64,000 nt of DNA from Zunongwangia atlantica 22II14-10F7. GTDB taxonomy: Bacteria > Bacteroidota > Bacteroidia > Flavobacteriales > Flavobacteriaceae. The stretch is from assembly GCF_002094855.1 (NCBI RefSeq), contig NZ_ARYN01000009.1:1-64000 (forward strand), written 5' to 3'. The notes beneath the pieces are model-generated. The model worked only from the letters and a program-made list of their open reading frames with translations, ran no database searches and was not told the DNA's origin. Positions 35,609-43,879 of the stretch are shown one piece after another. The position numbers and the translations under genes are program-made. Each line of letters starts with the position of its first letter. The stretch's first letter is position 1.

Positions 35609-36625
35609 ATGATAGAGCAATATATTTTAGAAATTACTGCGGAATTAGCTAATGCTAATAACATAGTGATCGTGCCACACAAAGGCCCAGATGGCGATGC
35701 CATGGGAAGCACCCTGGCCTTAATGCATTTCCTGAAAGATAAAGGACATAATGCTACCGTAATTGCACCTAACGAATATCCAGACTTTCTTAAATGGCTA
35801 CCTGGCAACGACGAGGTAATTATTTACGAAGAGGATAAAAAAACAGCAGACGAAATTATCGAAAAAGCCGAGATAATTTTCACCTTAGATTTCAATGATC
35901 TTTCCCGCTGTGGTGATATGCAGCAGGCCTTAGAAGCAAGTGAAGCGACCTTTATAATGATCGATCATCACCAGGAACCTGCAGATTATGCAGATTATAC
36001 ATATAGTGACACAAGCATAAGCTCTACCTGCGAGATGGTATATCACTTTATTGAGAGACTTCGAGCTAAAAAGAAGATCACTCCGCAAATTGCCAGTTGT
36101 TTATACACCGGAATAATGACCGATACCGGATCTTTTAGATTTTCCAGCACTACACCAAACACGCATCGTGTGGTAGCAGATCTTATTGAAAAAGGTGCTA
36201 AAAATAGCCAAATTCATCAGGACGTGTATGATACTAATTCTGAAAGCAGATTGCAATTACTGGGGGTAGCTCTTCAAAATTTAAAGGTTAACAGACAGTA
36301 TAGAACCGCTTATATTAAAATTTCTCAGGAAGAATTAGATACGCACAATTTTAAAAAAGGAGATACTGAAGGTTTTGTAAACTACGGACTTTCTCTTGAT
36401 GGAATTATTTTTGCTGCTATTTTTATTGAAAATAAACAAGAAGGAATCATTAAAATTTCATTTCGTTCTAAAGGAGACTTTTCAGTAAACTCATTCGCTC
36501 GTGCACATTTTAATGGTGGTGGCCATAATAATGCGGCCGGCGGAAGAAGCGAAGTTTCTATGAACGACACCATTGTAGAATTTAATCGATTACTTCCTGA
36601 ATATAAAGAACAACTTCAGGCATGA
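35609..36625 (+). CDS. DHH-family phosphoesterase (NrnA-like nanoRNase/pAp phosphatase)
   Basis: 338 residues. The DHH domain holds GPDGDAMGSTLAL (metal ligands), FTLDFNDLSRCG and IDHHQEPADY (the DHH motif); the DHHA1 domain ends with the substrate loop FNGGGHNNAAGG near residue 305. This is the arrangement of NrnA, which degrades short oligoribonucleotides and dephosphorylates pAp. It overlaps by four bases the start of gldI, so the two are probably co-translated. Confidence 0.92.
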   Translation: MIEQYILEITAELANANNIVIVPHKGPDGDAMGSTLALMHFLKDKGHNATVIAPNEYPDFLKWLPGNDEVIIYEEDKKTADEIIEKAEIIFTLDFNDLSRCGDMQQALEASEATFIMIDHHQEPADYADYTYSDTSISSTCEMVYHFIERLRAKKKITPQIASCLYTGIMTDTGSFRFSSTTPNTHRVVADLIEKGAKNSQIHQDVYDTNSESRLQLLGVALQNLKVNRQYRTAYIKISQEELDTHNFKKGDTEGFVNYGLSLDGIIFAAIFIENKQEGIIKISFRSKGDFSVNSFARAHFNGGGHNNAAGGRSEVSMNDTIVEFNRLLPEYKEQLQA

Positions 36626-37176
36626 AAAAACTAATTTTTAGTTTCTTAATAATTTCAGCAGCAATTTCCTGTAAATCTCCAGAAGCACGTTATCCTGTGA
36701 GCCAGAATTCAGGTAGCTACATAAACGAATCTGTAGCACGAAATAAAAAGCTACTGGCGCAGGAAGAATCTTTAATAAAAGAAATTATTGCAAAAGATAG
36801 TACCACGAATTACATTGCCAGCAACGGCGGATTTTGGTATTTCTACAATAAAAAAGTAGCTGATTCTATCTCTACCCAAAAACCAGAATTTGGCGATATT
36901 GTAAGTTTCGACTATCATATTAAAACTCTGGATGACCAAACGATTTATGCTGAAGGGGAAAAGCCAACAAAGGAATACGCTATAGACCAGGAAAATTTAT
37001 TTAGTGGTTTAAGGAATGGCTTAAAACTTATGAAAGCCGGAGAAACTGTTACCTTTTTATTTCCTTCGTACAAAGCTTTTGGATATTATGGCGATAAAGA
37101 TCGTATTGGAACCAATATTCCCATTAAAACAACCGTAACTTTACATAGTATCCAGAAGATAGATTCTATAAACTAA
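36622..37176 (+). CDS. gldI: Gliding motility-associated lipoprotein peptidyl-prolyl isomerase GldI
   Basis: 184 residues: lipoprotein signal ending ISAAISC, a variable linker, then an FKBP-type domain (GDIVSFDYHIKTLDDQTIY, GLRNGLKLMKAGETVTFLFPSYKAFGY, NIPIKTTVTLHSI). GldI is an FKBP-type lipoprotein required for gliding in Flavobacterium, where it is thought to assist folding of gliding/type IX secretion components. The assignment rests on size, lipobox and the FKBP domain in a flavobacterial context. It is followed 39 bases later by a second isomerase gene. Confidence 0.85.
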   Translation: MKKLIFSFLIISAAISCKSPEARYPVSQNSGSYINESVARNKKLLAQEESLIKEIIAKDSTTNYIASNGGFWYFYNKKVADSISTQKPEFGDIVSFDYHIKTLDDQTIYAEGEKPTKEYAIDQENLFSGLRNGLKLMKAGETVTFLFPSYKAFGYYGDKDRIGTNIPIKTTVTLHSIQKIDSIN

Positions 37177-37215
37177 AAATCTTATTTATTTTTACCCAAA
37201 ATTAAAATTTATATA

Positions 37216-38331
37216 ATGAAGAAATTTAGCCTTTTACTTTTAAGCGCTATTGTTTTGGCTTTTACAGCCTGTAAAGATGATTACCCAGATCTAGAAGACG
37301 GGATGTATGCGAGATTCGATACTTCTATGGGACCTTTTATAGCTGAACTTTATTACGACCAAACTCCGATTACTGTTGCTAGTTTTGTTTCTCTTGCTGA
37401 AGGAACCAGCACCATGGTAGACAGTACTTATAAAAACAAGAATTTTTACGACGGAATTATTTTTCACAGAATTATTGATGGTTTTGTGATACAGGGTGGT
37501 GATCCAACAGGAACCGGTCGTGGTGGTCCTGGATATCGTTTCCCAGATGAAACCATCGATAGTTTAAGCCATGATTCTAAAGGAATTCTTTCTATGGCAA
37601 ATGCTGGCCAAGGTACAAATGGAAGTCAGTTTTTTGTAACCCTAGCTCCTACTACCAATCTAGACGGAAGACATACCGTTTTTGGTAAAGTAGTAAAAGG
37701 ACAGGATGTTGTTGATGCCATAGGAAAAGTAGAGACAGATCCTCGTGATCGTCCTGTAAAAGATGTTGTGATCAATGAGGTTGAAATTATTAGAAAAGGA
37801 AAAGCAGCTAGAAAATTTGATGCGCCACAGGTTTTTGCAGATGAACTTCAGAAAATTAAAGATGCTGAAGAAGAAGCTGCCAGAAAACTTGAAGAAACAA
37901 AAGCCGAAAACAAAGCCATGTTCGATAAATATCGTGAAGAAGCTGAAACTTTAGATAGCGGACTAGGAATTTATATTCTTGAGGAAGGAGATGGCCCGAA
38001 ACCTAAAATTGGCCAAAAAGTAGGTGTAGATTACGAAGGTTACTTCTTAGATGGTGGCATCTTTGATACCAGCAAAGAAGATGTTGCGAAGAAATTCGAC
38101 ATCTTTAATGAAATGAGAAGTATGCAAGGTGGTTATGCTCCATTAAATATTCCCTACGGTCCAGATGCACCAATGATCGCCGGGTTTAACGAAGGTATTG
38201 AACAAATGAAAGTTGGTGATAAAGCTATTTTATATATCCCAAGTCATCTTGCTTATGGTGAAAGAGGTCGTGGACCAATCGAACCAAATACCGATTTAGT
38301 TTTTATTGTTGATTTGGTAGATATTAAATAA
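37216..38331 (+). CDS. Cyclophilin-FKBP fusion peptidyl-prolyl isomerase lipoprotein
   Basis: 371 residues. Lipobox AFTAC, then a cyclophilin domain at about 30-195 (PITVASFVSLAEG, GIIFHRIIDGFVIQGGDP, NGSQFFVTLAPTTNLDGRHTVFGKV), a Glu/Lys-rich helical linker (~200-240) and an FKBP domain at ~245-371 (GQKVGVDYEGYFLDGGIFDTS, GFNEGIEQMKVGDKAILYIPS, LAYGERGRGPIEPNTDLVF). Two unrelated prolyl isomerase folds are therefore joined in one exported protein. With GldI directly upstream, this looks like a periplasmic protein-folding module. A terminator follows. Confidence 0.94.
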   Translation: MKKFSLLLLSAIVLAFTACKDDYPDLEDGMYARFDTSMGPFIAELYYDQTPITVASFVSLAEGTSTMVDSTYKNKNFYDGIIFHRIIDGFVIQGGDPTGTGRGGPGYRFPDETIDSLSHDSKGILSMANAGQGTNGSQFFVTLAPTTNLDGRHTVFGKVVKGQDVVDAIGKVETDPRDRPVKDVVINEVEIIRKGKAARKFDAPQVFADELQKIKDAEEEAARKLEETKAENKAMFDKYREEAETLDSGLGIYILEEGDGPKPKIGQKVGVDYEGYFLDGGIFDTSKEDVAKKFDIFNEMRSMQGGYAPLNIPYGPDAPMIAGFNEGIEQMKVGDKAILYIPSHLAYGERGRGPIEPNTDLVFIVDLVDIK

Positions 38332-38351
38332 AAGCTTTTATTTAATAATAT

Positions 38352-38377
38352 AAAGCCTGCCACTTGGCAGGCTTTTT
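38352..38377 (+). terminator. Terminator after the isomerase genes
   Basis: Perfect stem AAAGCCTGCC (38352-38361) with GGCAGGCTTT (38366-38375) and a T run. It ends the DHH-gldI-isomerase unit. Confidence 0.9.
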
Positions 38378-38414
38378 GCTTTTTAGGTAAAATGTTTCAT
38401 CAACTATCATCTAA

Positions 38415-39023
38415 ATGAGAAAATTTTTCTTTGCCCTTCTTGCGCTTACTTTTGTATCCTGCAATCTATTAAATACAAATAACCTAAATAATGATTTTAG
38501 GTGGAAGAATAGAAAGTTTAAAACTCAGAAAAACACTTCGTTAAACTTCAAACCAGAATTGATTAAGATTTATAATGAAGATTCTTATTTCCTGAAAAAA
38601 TTCTTTGAAAAAGACTCTCAAAAAATTGCAAATAATTTCAATAAAATTCTAATTAAAGATCTTGAAGAAAGAAATTTCAATTTCTCAGCAAAAACTCCAA
38701 ATTATAAAATTTCAGTAGACACTTTGATTTTTAAAGAAATAGTTAAAAACGAAAATGTCTATACCTATGAAGAAAGAGATTTCTTAGGAATCTATGAGAG
38801 ATATGCGGTAAATTTCAAAGTAATTGGTAAGGTAGAAACTGTTGATACTTCTGCAGTTATTGAATCTGACATAAGTTTTGAAGCTACACCAAGAGAAGGT
38901 ATGATTATCAAAAAGTATGTTGCTTACGATAATAAAAACACAAATTTAAACAAGGTATGGAAAAACCTTCTGAACAAATTCAGCTATCGCTGTTACGAAC
39001 TTATTCAGAAGGAAATTTTATAA
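38415..39023 (+). CDS. Hypothetical lipoprotein
   Basis: 202 residues: signal and lipobox (LALTFVSC), a short Asn-rich stretch, then a Lys/Asn/Phe-rich domain with mixed helix and strand pattern and no recognised motif (NYKISVDTLIFKEIVKN lies mid-protein and resembles an edge beta strand). The gene stands between a terminator and the convergent pepD gene, whose stop lies only three bases away. No function can be proposed beyond a lipid-anchored envelope location. Confidence 0.7.
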   Translation: MRKFFFALLALTFVSCNLLNTNNLNNDFRWKNRKFKTQKNTSLNFKPELIKIYNEDSYFLKKFFEKDSQKIANNFNKILIKDLEERNFNFSAKTPNYKISVDTLIFKEIVKNENVYTYEERDFLGIYERYAVNFKVIGKVETVDTSAVIESDISFEATPREGMIIKKYVAYDNKNTNLNKVWKNLLNKFSYRCYELIQKEIL

Positions 39024-39026
39024 TCC

Positions 39027-40487
39027 CTATTTCTTCGGAATATTTTTAAGCACCTCTAGTGTAAAATCCCAAAACTTCTGAGTTGAAGAAATACTTGCTC
39101 TCTCATCTGGTGAGTGTGCTCCTCTAATTGTAGGTCCAAAAGAGATCATATCCATATCTGGATAATGATTTCCTATAATTCCACATTCTAATCCTGCATG
39201 ACAGGCAGCGATATTAGCCTTTTCCCCATGCTGTTTTTGATAAATTTCATCTAAAACCTTAAGAATTGCAGAAGCTGGATTTGGCGCCCAACCAGGATAT
39301 TCTCCAGATTGTTTCACTTTAAACTTCGCTAGCTCGAAACTTGCCTGCAAGCTATGCGCAAGATCACTTTTTGTAGACTCTACAGATGATCTTGTAAGAC
39401 ATTTTATTTTTGCCTTTCCGTTAGCGACCACTACGTTAGCGATGTTATTTGAAGCTTCAACCAAACCTTCGATCTCTGGACTCATTCTATAAACACCATT
39501 ATGTGCAGATGCGATCGCTTTTATGATCTCCATCTGATCTTCAACCTTCATTAGTTTTCCACTAATTTCAGCTTCAGAAATACTAATATCCATATTAGGC
39601 TCCAGGCTTGCATATTCTTTTTTGATCTCATCGATCCAAACCAACATCTGCTGAACAAAAAAGTTGGTATCTTCTTTATCTACTGTTACAAAAGCTTCAC
39701 TTTCACGAGGGATCGCATTTCGAAGTCCGCCTCCGTGCAATTCAGATACTCGTAATCCAAAATCACGATAAGCAGTATATAATAATCTGGCTATTAATTT
39801 ATTGGCATTAGCCAAACCTTTAATGATATCCATTCCAGAATGTCCACCTTGCAGGCCTTTTACTACGATCTTATAGCCAACACTGTTATCAGGAACATTT
39901 TCTTCTTCGTATTCACGCAAAGCTGTAATATCGATACCACCGGCACAGCCAATACCTATTTCATCATCTTCTTCGGTATCTAGATTCAATAAAATATCAC
40001 CTTTCAATAATTCTGAAGAAAGCCCTTTTGCTCCTGTCATTCCTGTCTCTTCATCTATCGTAAACAATGCTTCGATCGCTGGATGTGCAATATCTTCACT
40101 TTGTAAAATAGCCATTATCGTAGCAACCCCAAGACCATTATCGGCTCCAAGTGTTGTGCCATCTGCTTTTACCCAATCACCATCTACATACATTTTTATT
40201 CCCTGAGTATCAAAATCGAACTTTGTATCGTTGTTTTTTTGATGCACCATATCTAAATGGGATTGTAAAACAACGGTTTTTCGATCTTCCAAACCTGCAG
40301 TTGCCGCTTTACGGATTACAACATTACCGGTTTCATCAACCTGGGTTTCCAGTTCTAACTGTTCCCCAAAGTTTTTGATAAATTCGATTACTCTGTCTTC
40401 TTTTTTTGACGCTCTGGGCACTTCGTTTAGATCTGCGAAGTTATTCCAAAGTGCTTTGGGTTGTAAATCCCTTATCTCATCATTCAT
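39027..40487 (-). CDS. pepD: Aminoacyl-histidine dipeptidase (Xaa-His dipeptidase)
   Basis: 486 residues, the usual PepD length. M20 family zinc dipeptidase: QSHLDMVHQKN (first metal ligand and catalytic Asp), LGADNGLGVAT (bridging Asp), FTIDEETGMTGA (catalytic Glu pair) and CHAGLECGII near the C-terminus. A lid/dimerisation domain lies at about 205-390. Cytosolic, cleaving dipeptides such as carnosine-like Xaa-His. It is a single-gene unit. Confidence 0.94.
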   Translation of the reverse strand: MNDEIRDLQPKALWNNFADLNEVPRASKKEDRVIEFIKNFGEQLELETQVDETGNVVIRKAATAGLEDRKTVVLQSHLDMVHQKNNDTKFDFDTQGIKMYVDGDWVKADGTTLGADNGLGVATIMAILQSEDIAHPAIEALFTIDEETGMTGAKGLSSELLKGDILLNLDTEEDDEIGIGCAGGIDITALREYEEENVPDNSVGYKIVVKGLQGGHSGMDIIKGLANANKLIARLLYTAYRDFGLRVSELHGGGLRNAIPRESEAFVTVDKEDTNFFVQQMLVWIDEIKKEYASLEPNMDISISEAEISGKLMKVEDQMEIIKAIASAHNGVYRMSPEIEGLVEASNNIANVVVANGKAKIKCLTRSSVESTKSDLAHSLQASFELAKFKVKQSGEYPGWAPNPASAILKVLDEIYQKQHGEKANIAACHAGLECGIIGNHYPDMDMISFGPTIRGAHSPDERASISSTQKFWDFTLEVLKNIPKK

Positions 40488-40582
40488 TTTTATATTTTTT
40501 GATGTATTTTCAAAAATAACGCTATTTAATTGAGAATTAAAGACAAGAATTATAATAATATCTTAATTTAAAGACTAAAATC

Positions 40583-40612
40583 AAAAATGGGATCCTTACG
40601 AATCCCATTTTT
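40583..40612 (-). terminator. Terminator after the HEIGH-motif lipoprotein gene
   Basis: Stem AAAAATGGGAT (40583-40593) with ATCCCATTTTT (40602-40612), T-rich on the minus strand, about 90 bases beyond that gene's stop codon. Confidence 0.8.
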
Positions 40613-40698
40613 GATGATTTCAGAATAGATTATTTTAGCTTTCGAAAGATAAGATAGGCTTTAGAATTAGTCTTAAAATCATCGATTTTCGAGTAGAA

Positions 40699-42570
40699 TT
40701 ATTCAATAGTGATATTGAAAGTGATCGTCGCCTGCGCAAACTCATCCGTTTCGTATTCATAAATTAAAGCCTGACTAATCGTATAAGTATCTCCTGAAAC
40801 AGAATGTCCCGGATATTGACCAATTTCAAAATTAAAATTGCTTTCAGTAAATTCTGAATATACTACCGCATTATCTCCCCAGCCAATCACATTTCCTGCA
40901 GCGTCAAACCAATGTCCGTAACCATTCGCTGTAGTTTCAGCAATTAGGTCTCCGTTGCTATTTACCGCATAAAACTGAATTGAATTTCCTATTTCCTGCG
41001 CGATTTGATTAGGCTGCATTAAGAAAGCTTCCGCAAGTGCTTCAGTATTTAAAGTGACATTTGTTCCGGTATAATTTTCAGTATCAGCAGGGAACGAAAT
41101 ATCATAACTTAGATCAACATTTTGTGGTTCACCATCTTCAGGAAGATCTACAATTCCCAAAATATTTGTTTCAGCAAAAGAAACCTGATAGGGCCATTGA
41201 TCGTCATTACTATTATCATCGTCCCATGCATGCGGTGAATATTCGCTTGGAGCACCGGTCACCACAAACCATAGATTTGTTGTATTTTCTGGCACGACAA
41301 AAGAAGCAGATCCATCACTATCATTATTCATCTCGCCATAAACACGAGTTCCGTTTTCTTGAAGTGCGACAAAACCATAACGCCAACCAGCGATCGAAGC
41401 ATCTACAGTATTAAAACCAGCTGCATTGGGAATCCCAGTAAAATCTACGCTAACTTCAGTATTTGCTTCAGGCACATTTAAAGGAATAACATTGTAGCCT
41501 GTTGTTTGCGGAGCATAATCTGGACTTACAATATGGCTACCATCTGGTTGACTGGTATAATTATAATTTTGAGCGCCGATAAAGTCTTCTCCATAACTTC
41601 TGAGATCGTCCAAATCCCAGGTTACAAATTTTGTTGCTGCATCGTAAATTTCAGCATTTAGATCATCTACGCTTATGCCTGTAATTCGCATATATGCCTG
41701 AATTGGATCTTCTGGCTCCTGAGCTTCTCGCCATAAACGACCAATAAAATCCCTACCGTGTAAAGAAGTCCAGTAATAATGAATAAAATAACTGGCGTAG
41801 CGATAATCTTCGTGATGAATATGCTTATTATAATTTTCAATATACACGCCAAAATCACCCACGGTAAATGCAAGTTCTGGATACGACTGAAATCCCTGCC
41901 ATTGTGCGGTTTGCTCCCAGAAAGCATTTCCGCCATTTCCGCCAAAACCATATCTAAAGCCATGACCATTTGCTATATCTGAAAACACCTGGTATTGAAA
42001 ACTATGACCAATCTCGTGCGCAATGGTATGCCCTACAGGTTGCGCGGTATTAGGACTTATCCATAAAGCACCTATCGTATCATCGTAACCAGATCCTGTA
42101 GCCAGCCACTCATCCTGGTAGAATAGAAAGATCATCATTTTATACTCATCAAGATTAGAGTTTCCTACGCCAGTTTCTGCGAAACCTAATTCCCCAATAT
42201 TTAGCGCATAAAAATCTTCAGCTCGCTCTAAGAGGTCGTCGATATCTACGCGATACGATGCAGGCGTATCTGCAGATCCCGGAGCATTATCACCATAGCC
42301 TGCTCCCCAAAAAACTATAAAATGCTCAGATTCACGGCTTCGGTTATAAGTCCACGTGCTTTCAGGATCTTCAAAATCCATTTCGCTAAACTCATTAGGA
42401 ATGTAAATGGAAAGTTCTCCTTCTTCTGGAGCTGGCTCTTCTTCAGGTTCTTCAACAGGAGTTTCTTCCTCTTCTCCTCCAACAGGTTCTTCAAAAGATT
42501 CATCTGAAGAACAATTCACAAAAAACAGATTCAAAAGCAATAGAATCATTAGCTTTTTAAGTAATCTCAT
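40699..42570 (-). CDS. Secreted lipoprotein with zinc-peptidase motif (DUF6055-like)
   Basis: 623 residues. Signal and lipobox (LNLFFVNC), then an acidic Glu/Pro linker (residues ~22-52). A globular region begins ESTWTYNRSRESEHFIVFWG and contains HTIAHEIGHSFQYQ near residue 190, a gluzincin-type HExxH. The C-terminal ~250 residues are beta-rich, as in carbohydrate-binding or adhesion modules (VDFTGIPNAAGFN, GEPQNVDLSYDISF). The overall arrangement recalls secreted DUF6055-type proteins of Bacteroidota. Peptidase activity is an inference from one motif; the third zinc ligand was not identified with certainty. Confidence 0.75.
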   Translation of the reverse strand: MRLLKKLMILLLLNLFFVNCSSDESFEEPVGGEEEETPVEEPEEEPAPEEGELSIYIPNEFSEMDFEDPESTWTYNRSRESEHFIVFWGAGYGDNAPGSADTPASYRVDIDDLLERAEDFYALNIGELGFAETGVGNSNLDEYKMMIFLFYQDEWLATGSGYDDTIGALWISPNTAQPVGHTIAHEIGHSFQYQVFSDIANGHGFRYGFGGNGGNAFWEQTAQWQGFQSYPELAFTVGDFGVYIENYNKHIHHEDYRYASYFIHYYWTSLHGRDFIGRLWREAQEPEDPIQAYMRITGISVDDLNAEIYDAATKFVTWDLDDLRSYGEDFIGAQNYNYTSQPDGSHIVSPDYAPQTTGYNVIPLNVPEANTEVSVDFTGIPNAAGFNTVDASIAGWRYGFVALQENGTRVYGEMNNDSDGSASFVVPENTTNLWFVVTGAPSEYSPHAWDDDNSNDDQWPYQVSFAETNILGIVDLPEDGEPQNVDLSYDISFPADTENYTGTNVTLNTEALAEAFLMQPNQIAQEIGNSIQFYAVNSNGDLIAETTANGYGHWFDAAGNVIGWGDNAVVYSEFTESNFNFEIGQYPGHSVSGDTYTISQALIYEYETDEFAQATITFNITIE

Positions 42571-42710
42571 AAAAATTTATATTAAGTAGGTTAGAATAAA
42601 CATCAATATTATAAAGTCTGTTCATTTTAAATTCCTATTATTTTCCCCCATCCTTCGATTAAATTAGCATTTAGAAGAAAACAATTTCTTTATACTACGC
42701 TTAAAAATCC

Positions 42711-42718
42711 TATTTTTG
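42711..42718 (+). promoter_or_regulatory. -7 box before DUF3810 gene, possibly leaderless
   Basis: TATTTTTG matches TAnnTTTG and ends five bases before the GTG start codon at 42724, so transcription could begin at the start codon. Confidence 0.5.
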
Positions 42719-42723
42719 AGATT

Positions 42724-43797
42724 GTGAAAAAGAAGTCCCAAATAGTATTGGCCATTTTATTACCTATTCAGGTTATCCTTATAAAGTTTTTAGCAGGAAA
42801 TGAATGGTTTATTGAAATCTGGTATAGTCGCGGAATTTACCCGTACATCTCTAGAATAATGCGTTGGTCGCTTGGTATTTTACCATTTTCCTTTGGTGAT
42901 GTTTTATATACGCTTCTTGTAATCTTTATTCTTCGCTGGCTTATAAAGAGATTTAAAACTCGGTTTAAAAAGCCGAAAGAATGGATTGTAGAAATGTTTG
43001 CGAGTCTCTCTATAGTTTACTTTTGTTTTCATCTATTTTGGGGTTTCAATTATTATCGGCTGCCACTCCACCAGTCTTTAGATATCGACAATGAATATTC
43101 TACGGAAGAATTAGTTTTATTAACCGAAAAACTAATTGAACAGTCCAATAAAACTCATCTTGAAATTGTCGAAAATGACTCAGCAAAAGTTGAAATTCCA
43201 TATTCTAAGGCTGAAATTTTTGACTTTACCGTTAAGGGCTACGATCACATTAAAAATGACTTTCCTGAACTTACTTACACAGGGCGTAGTTTAAAGCGAT
43301 CTATTTTTAGTTGGCCACTTACGTATATGGGATTTAATGGATATTTAAATCCGCTTACAGGAGAAGCCCAGGTAAACACCACAATATTACCTTTTAAAAT
43401 CCCAACAACGGCAAGCCACGAGGTTGGGCATCAATTGGGTTTTGCTAAAGAAAATGAAGCGAATTTTATTGCCTGCCTGGTCACGATCAATCATCCAGAT
43501 CAATATTTTAGATATTGCGGCTTTACCTTTGCGCTTAGATATTGCCTAGCAGAACTTTTTAGAAGAGACCGCGAATTGGGTGAAAAGCTGATAAAAACAC
43601 TTAATCCCGGCATTCTAAAGAACTATCAGGAAGTTGAAGATTTCTGGCTTCAGCATCAAAATCCTTTCGAGCCTTTATTCCAGACCTTTTACAATCACTT
43701 TCTTATCGTAAACAATCAACAGGAAGGCTTACGCAGTTATAGTTATGTAGTTGCTCTACTTGTTAATTATTACGATGACCTGGAAAATGCTTTCTAA
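42724..43797 (+). CDS. DUF3810 membrane protein with HExxH motif
   Basis: 357 residues from a GTG. Three N-terminal membrane segments (~7-25, 50-72, 95-112) are followed by an extracytoplasmic domain. TTASHEVGHQLGFAKENEANF near residue 235 has the HExxH helix and a downstream Glu, as in M48-like zinc peptidases; this motif is a feature of the DUF3810 family. YRLPLHQSL and SWPLTYMGFNGYLNPLTGEA are further conserved stretches. Substrate unknown. It stands alone, with a promoter very close to the start codon. Confidence 0.88.
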   Translation: MKKKSQIVLAILLPIQVILIKFLAGNEWFIEIWYSRGIYPYISRIMRWSLGILPFSFGDVLYTLLVIFILRWLIKRFKTRFKKPKEWIVEMFASLSIVYFCFHLFWGFNYYRLPLHQSLDIDNEYSTEELVLLTEKLIEQSNKTHLEIVENDSAKVEIPYSKAEIFDFTVKGYDHIKNDFPELTYTGRSLKRSIFSWPLTYMGFNGYLNPLTGEAQVNTTILPFKIPTTASHEVGHQLGFAKENEANFIACLVTINHPDQYFRYCGFTFALRYCLAELFRRDRELGEKLIKTLNPGILKNYQEVEDFWLQHQNPFEPLFQTFYNHFLIVNNQQEGLRSYSYVVALLVNYYDDLENAF

Positions 43798-43879
43798 ATT
43801 CATTAAGGGTTTATTAATTTTTTCTTAATTTTCTGCTTTTTAAAATTTCAACCACATTTTAATCAAACCCCTAACATTT

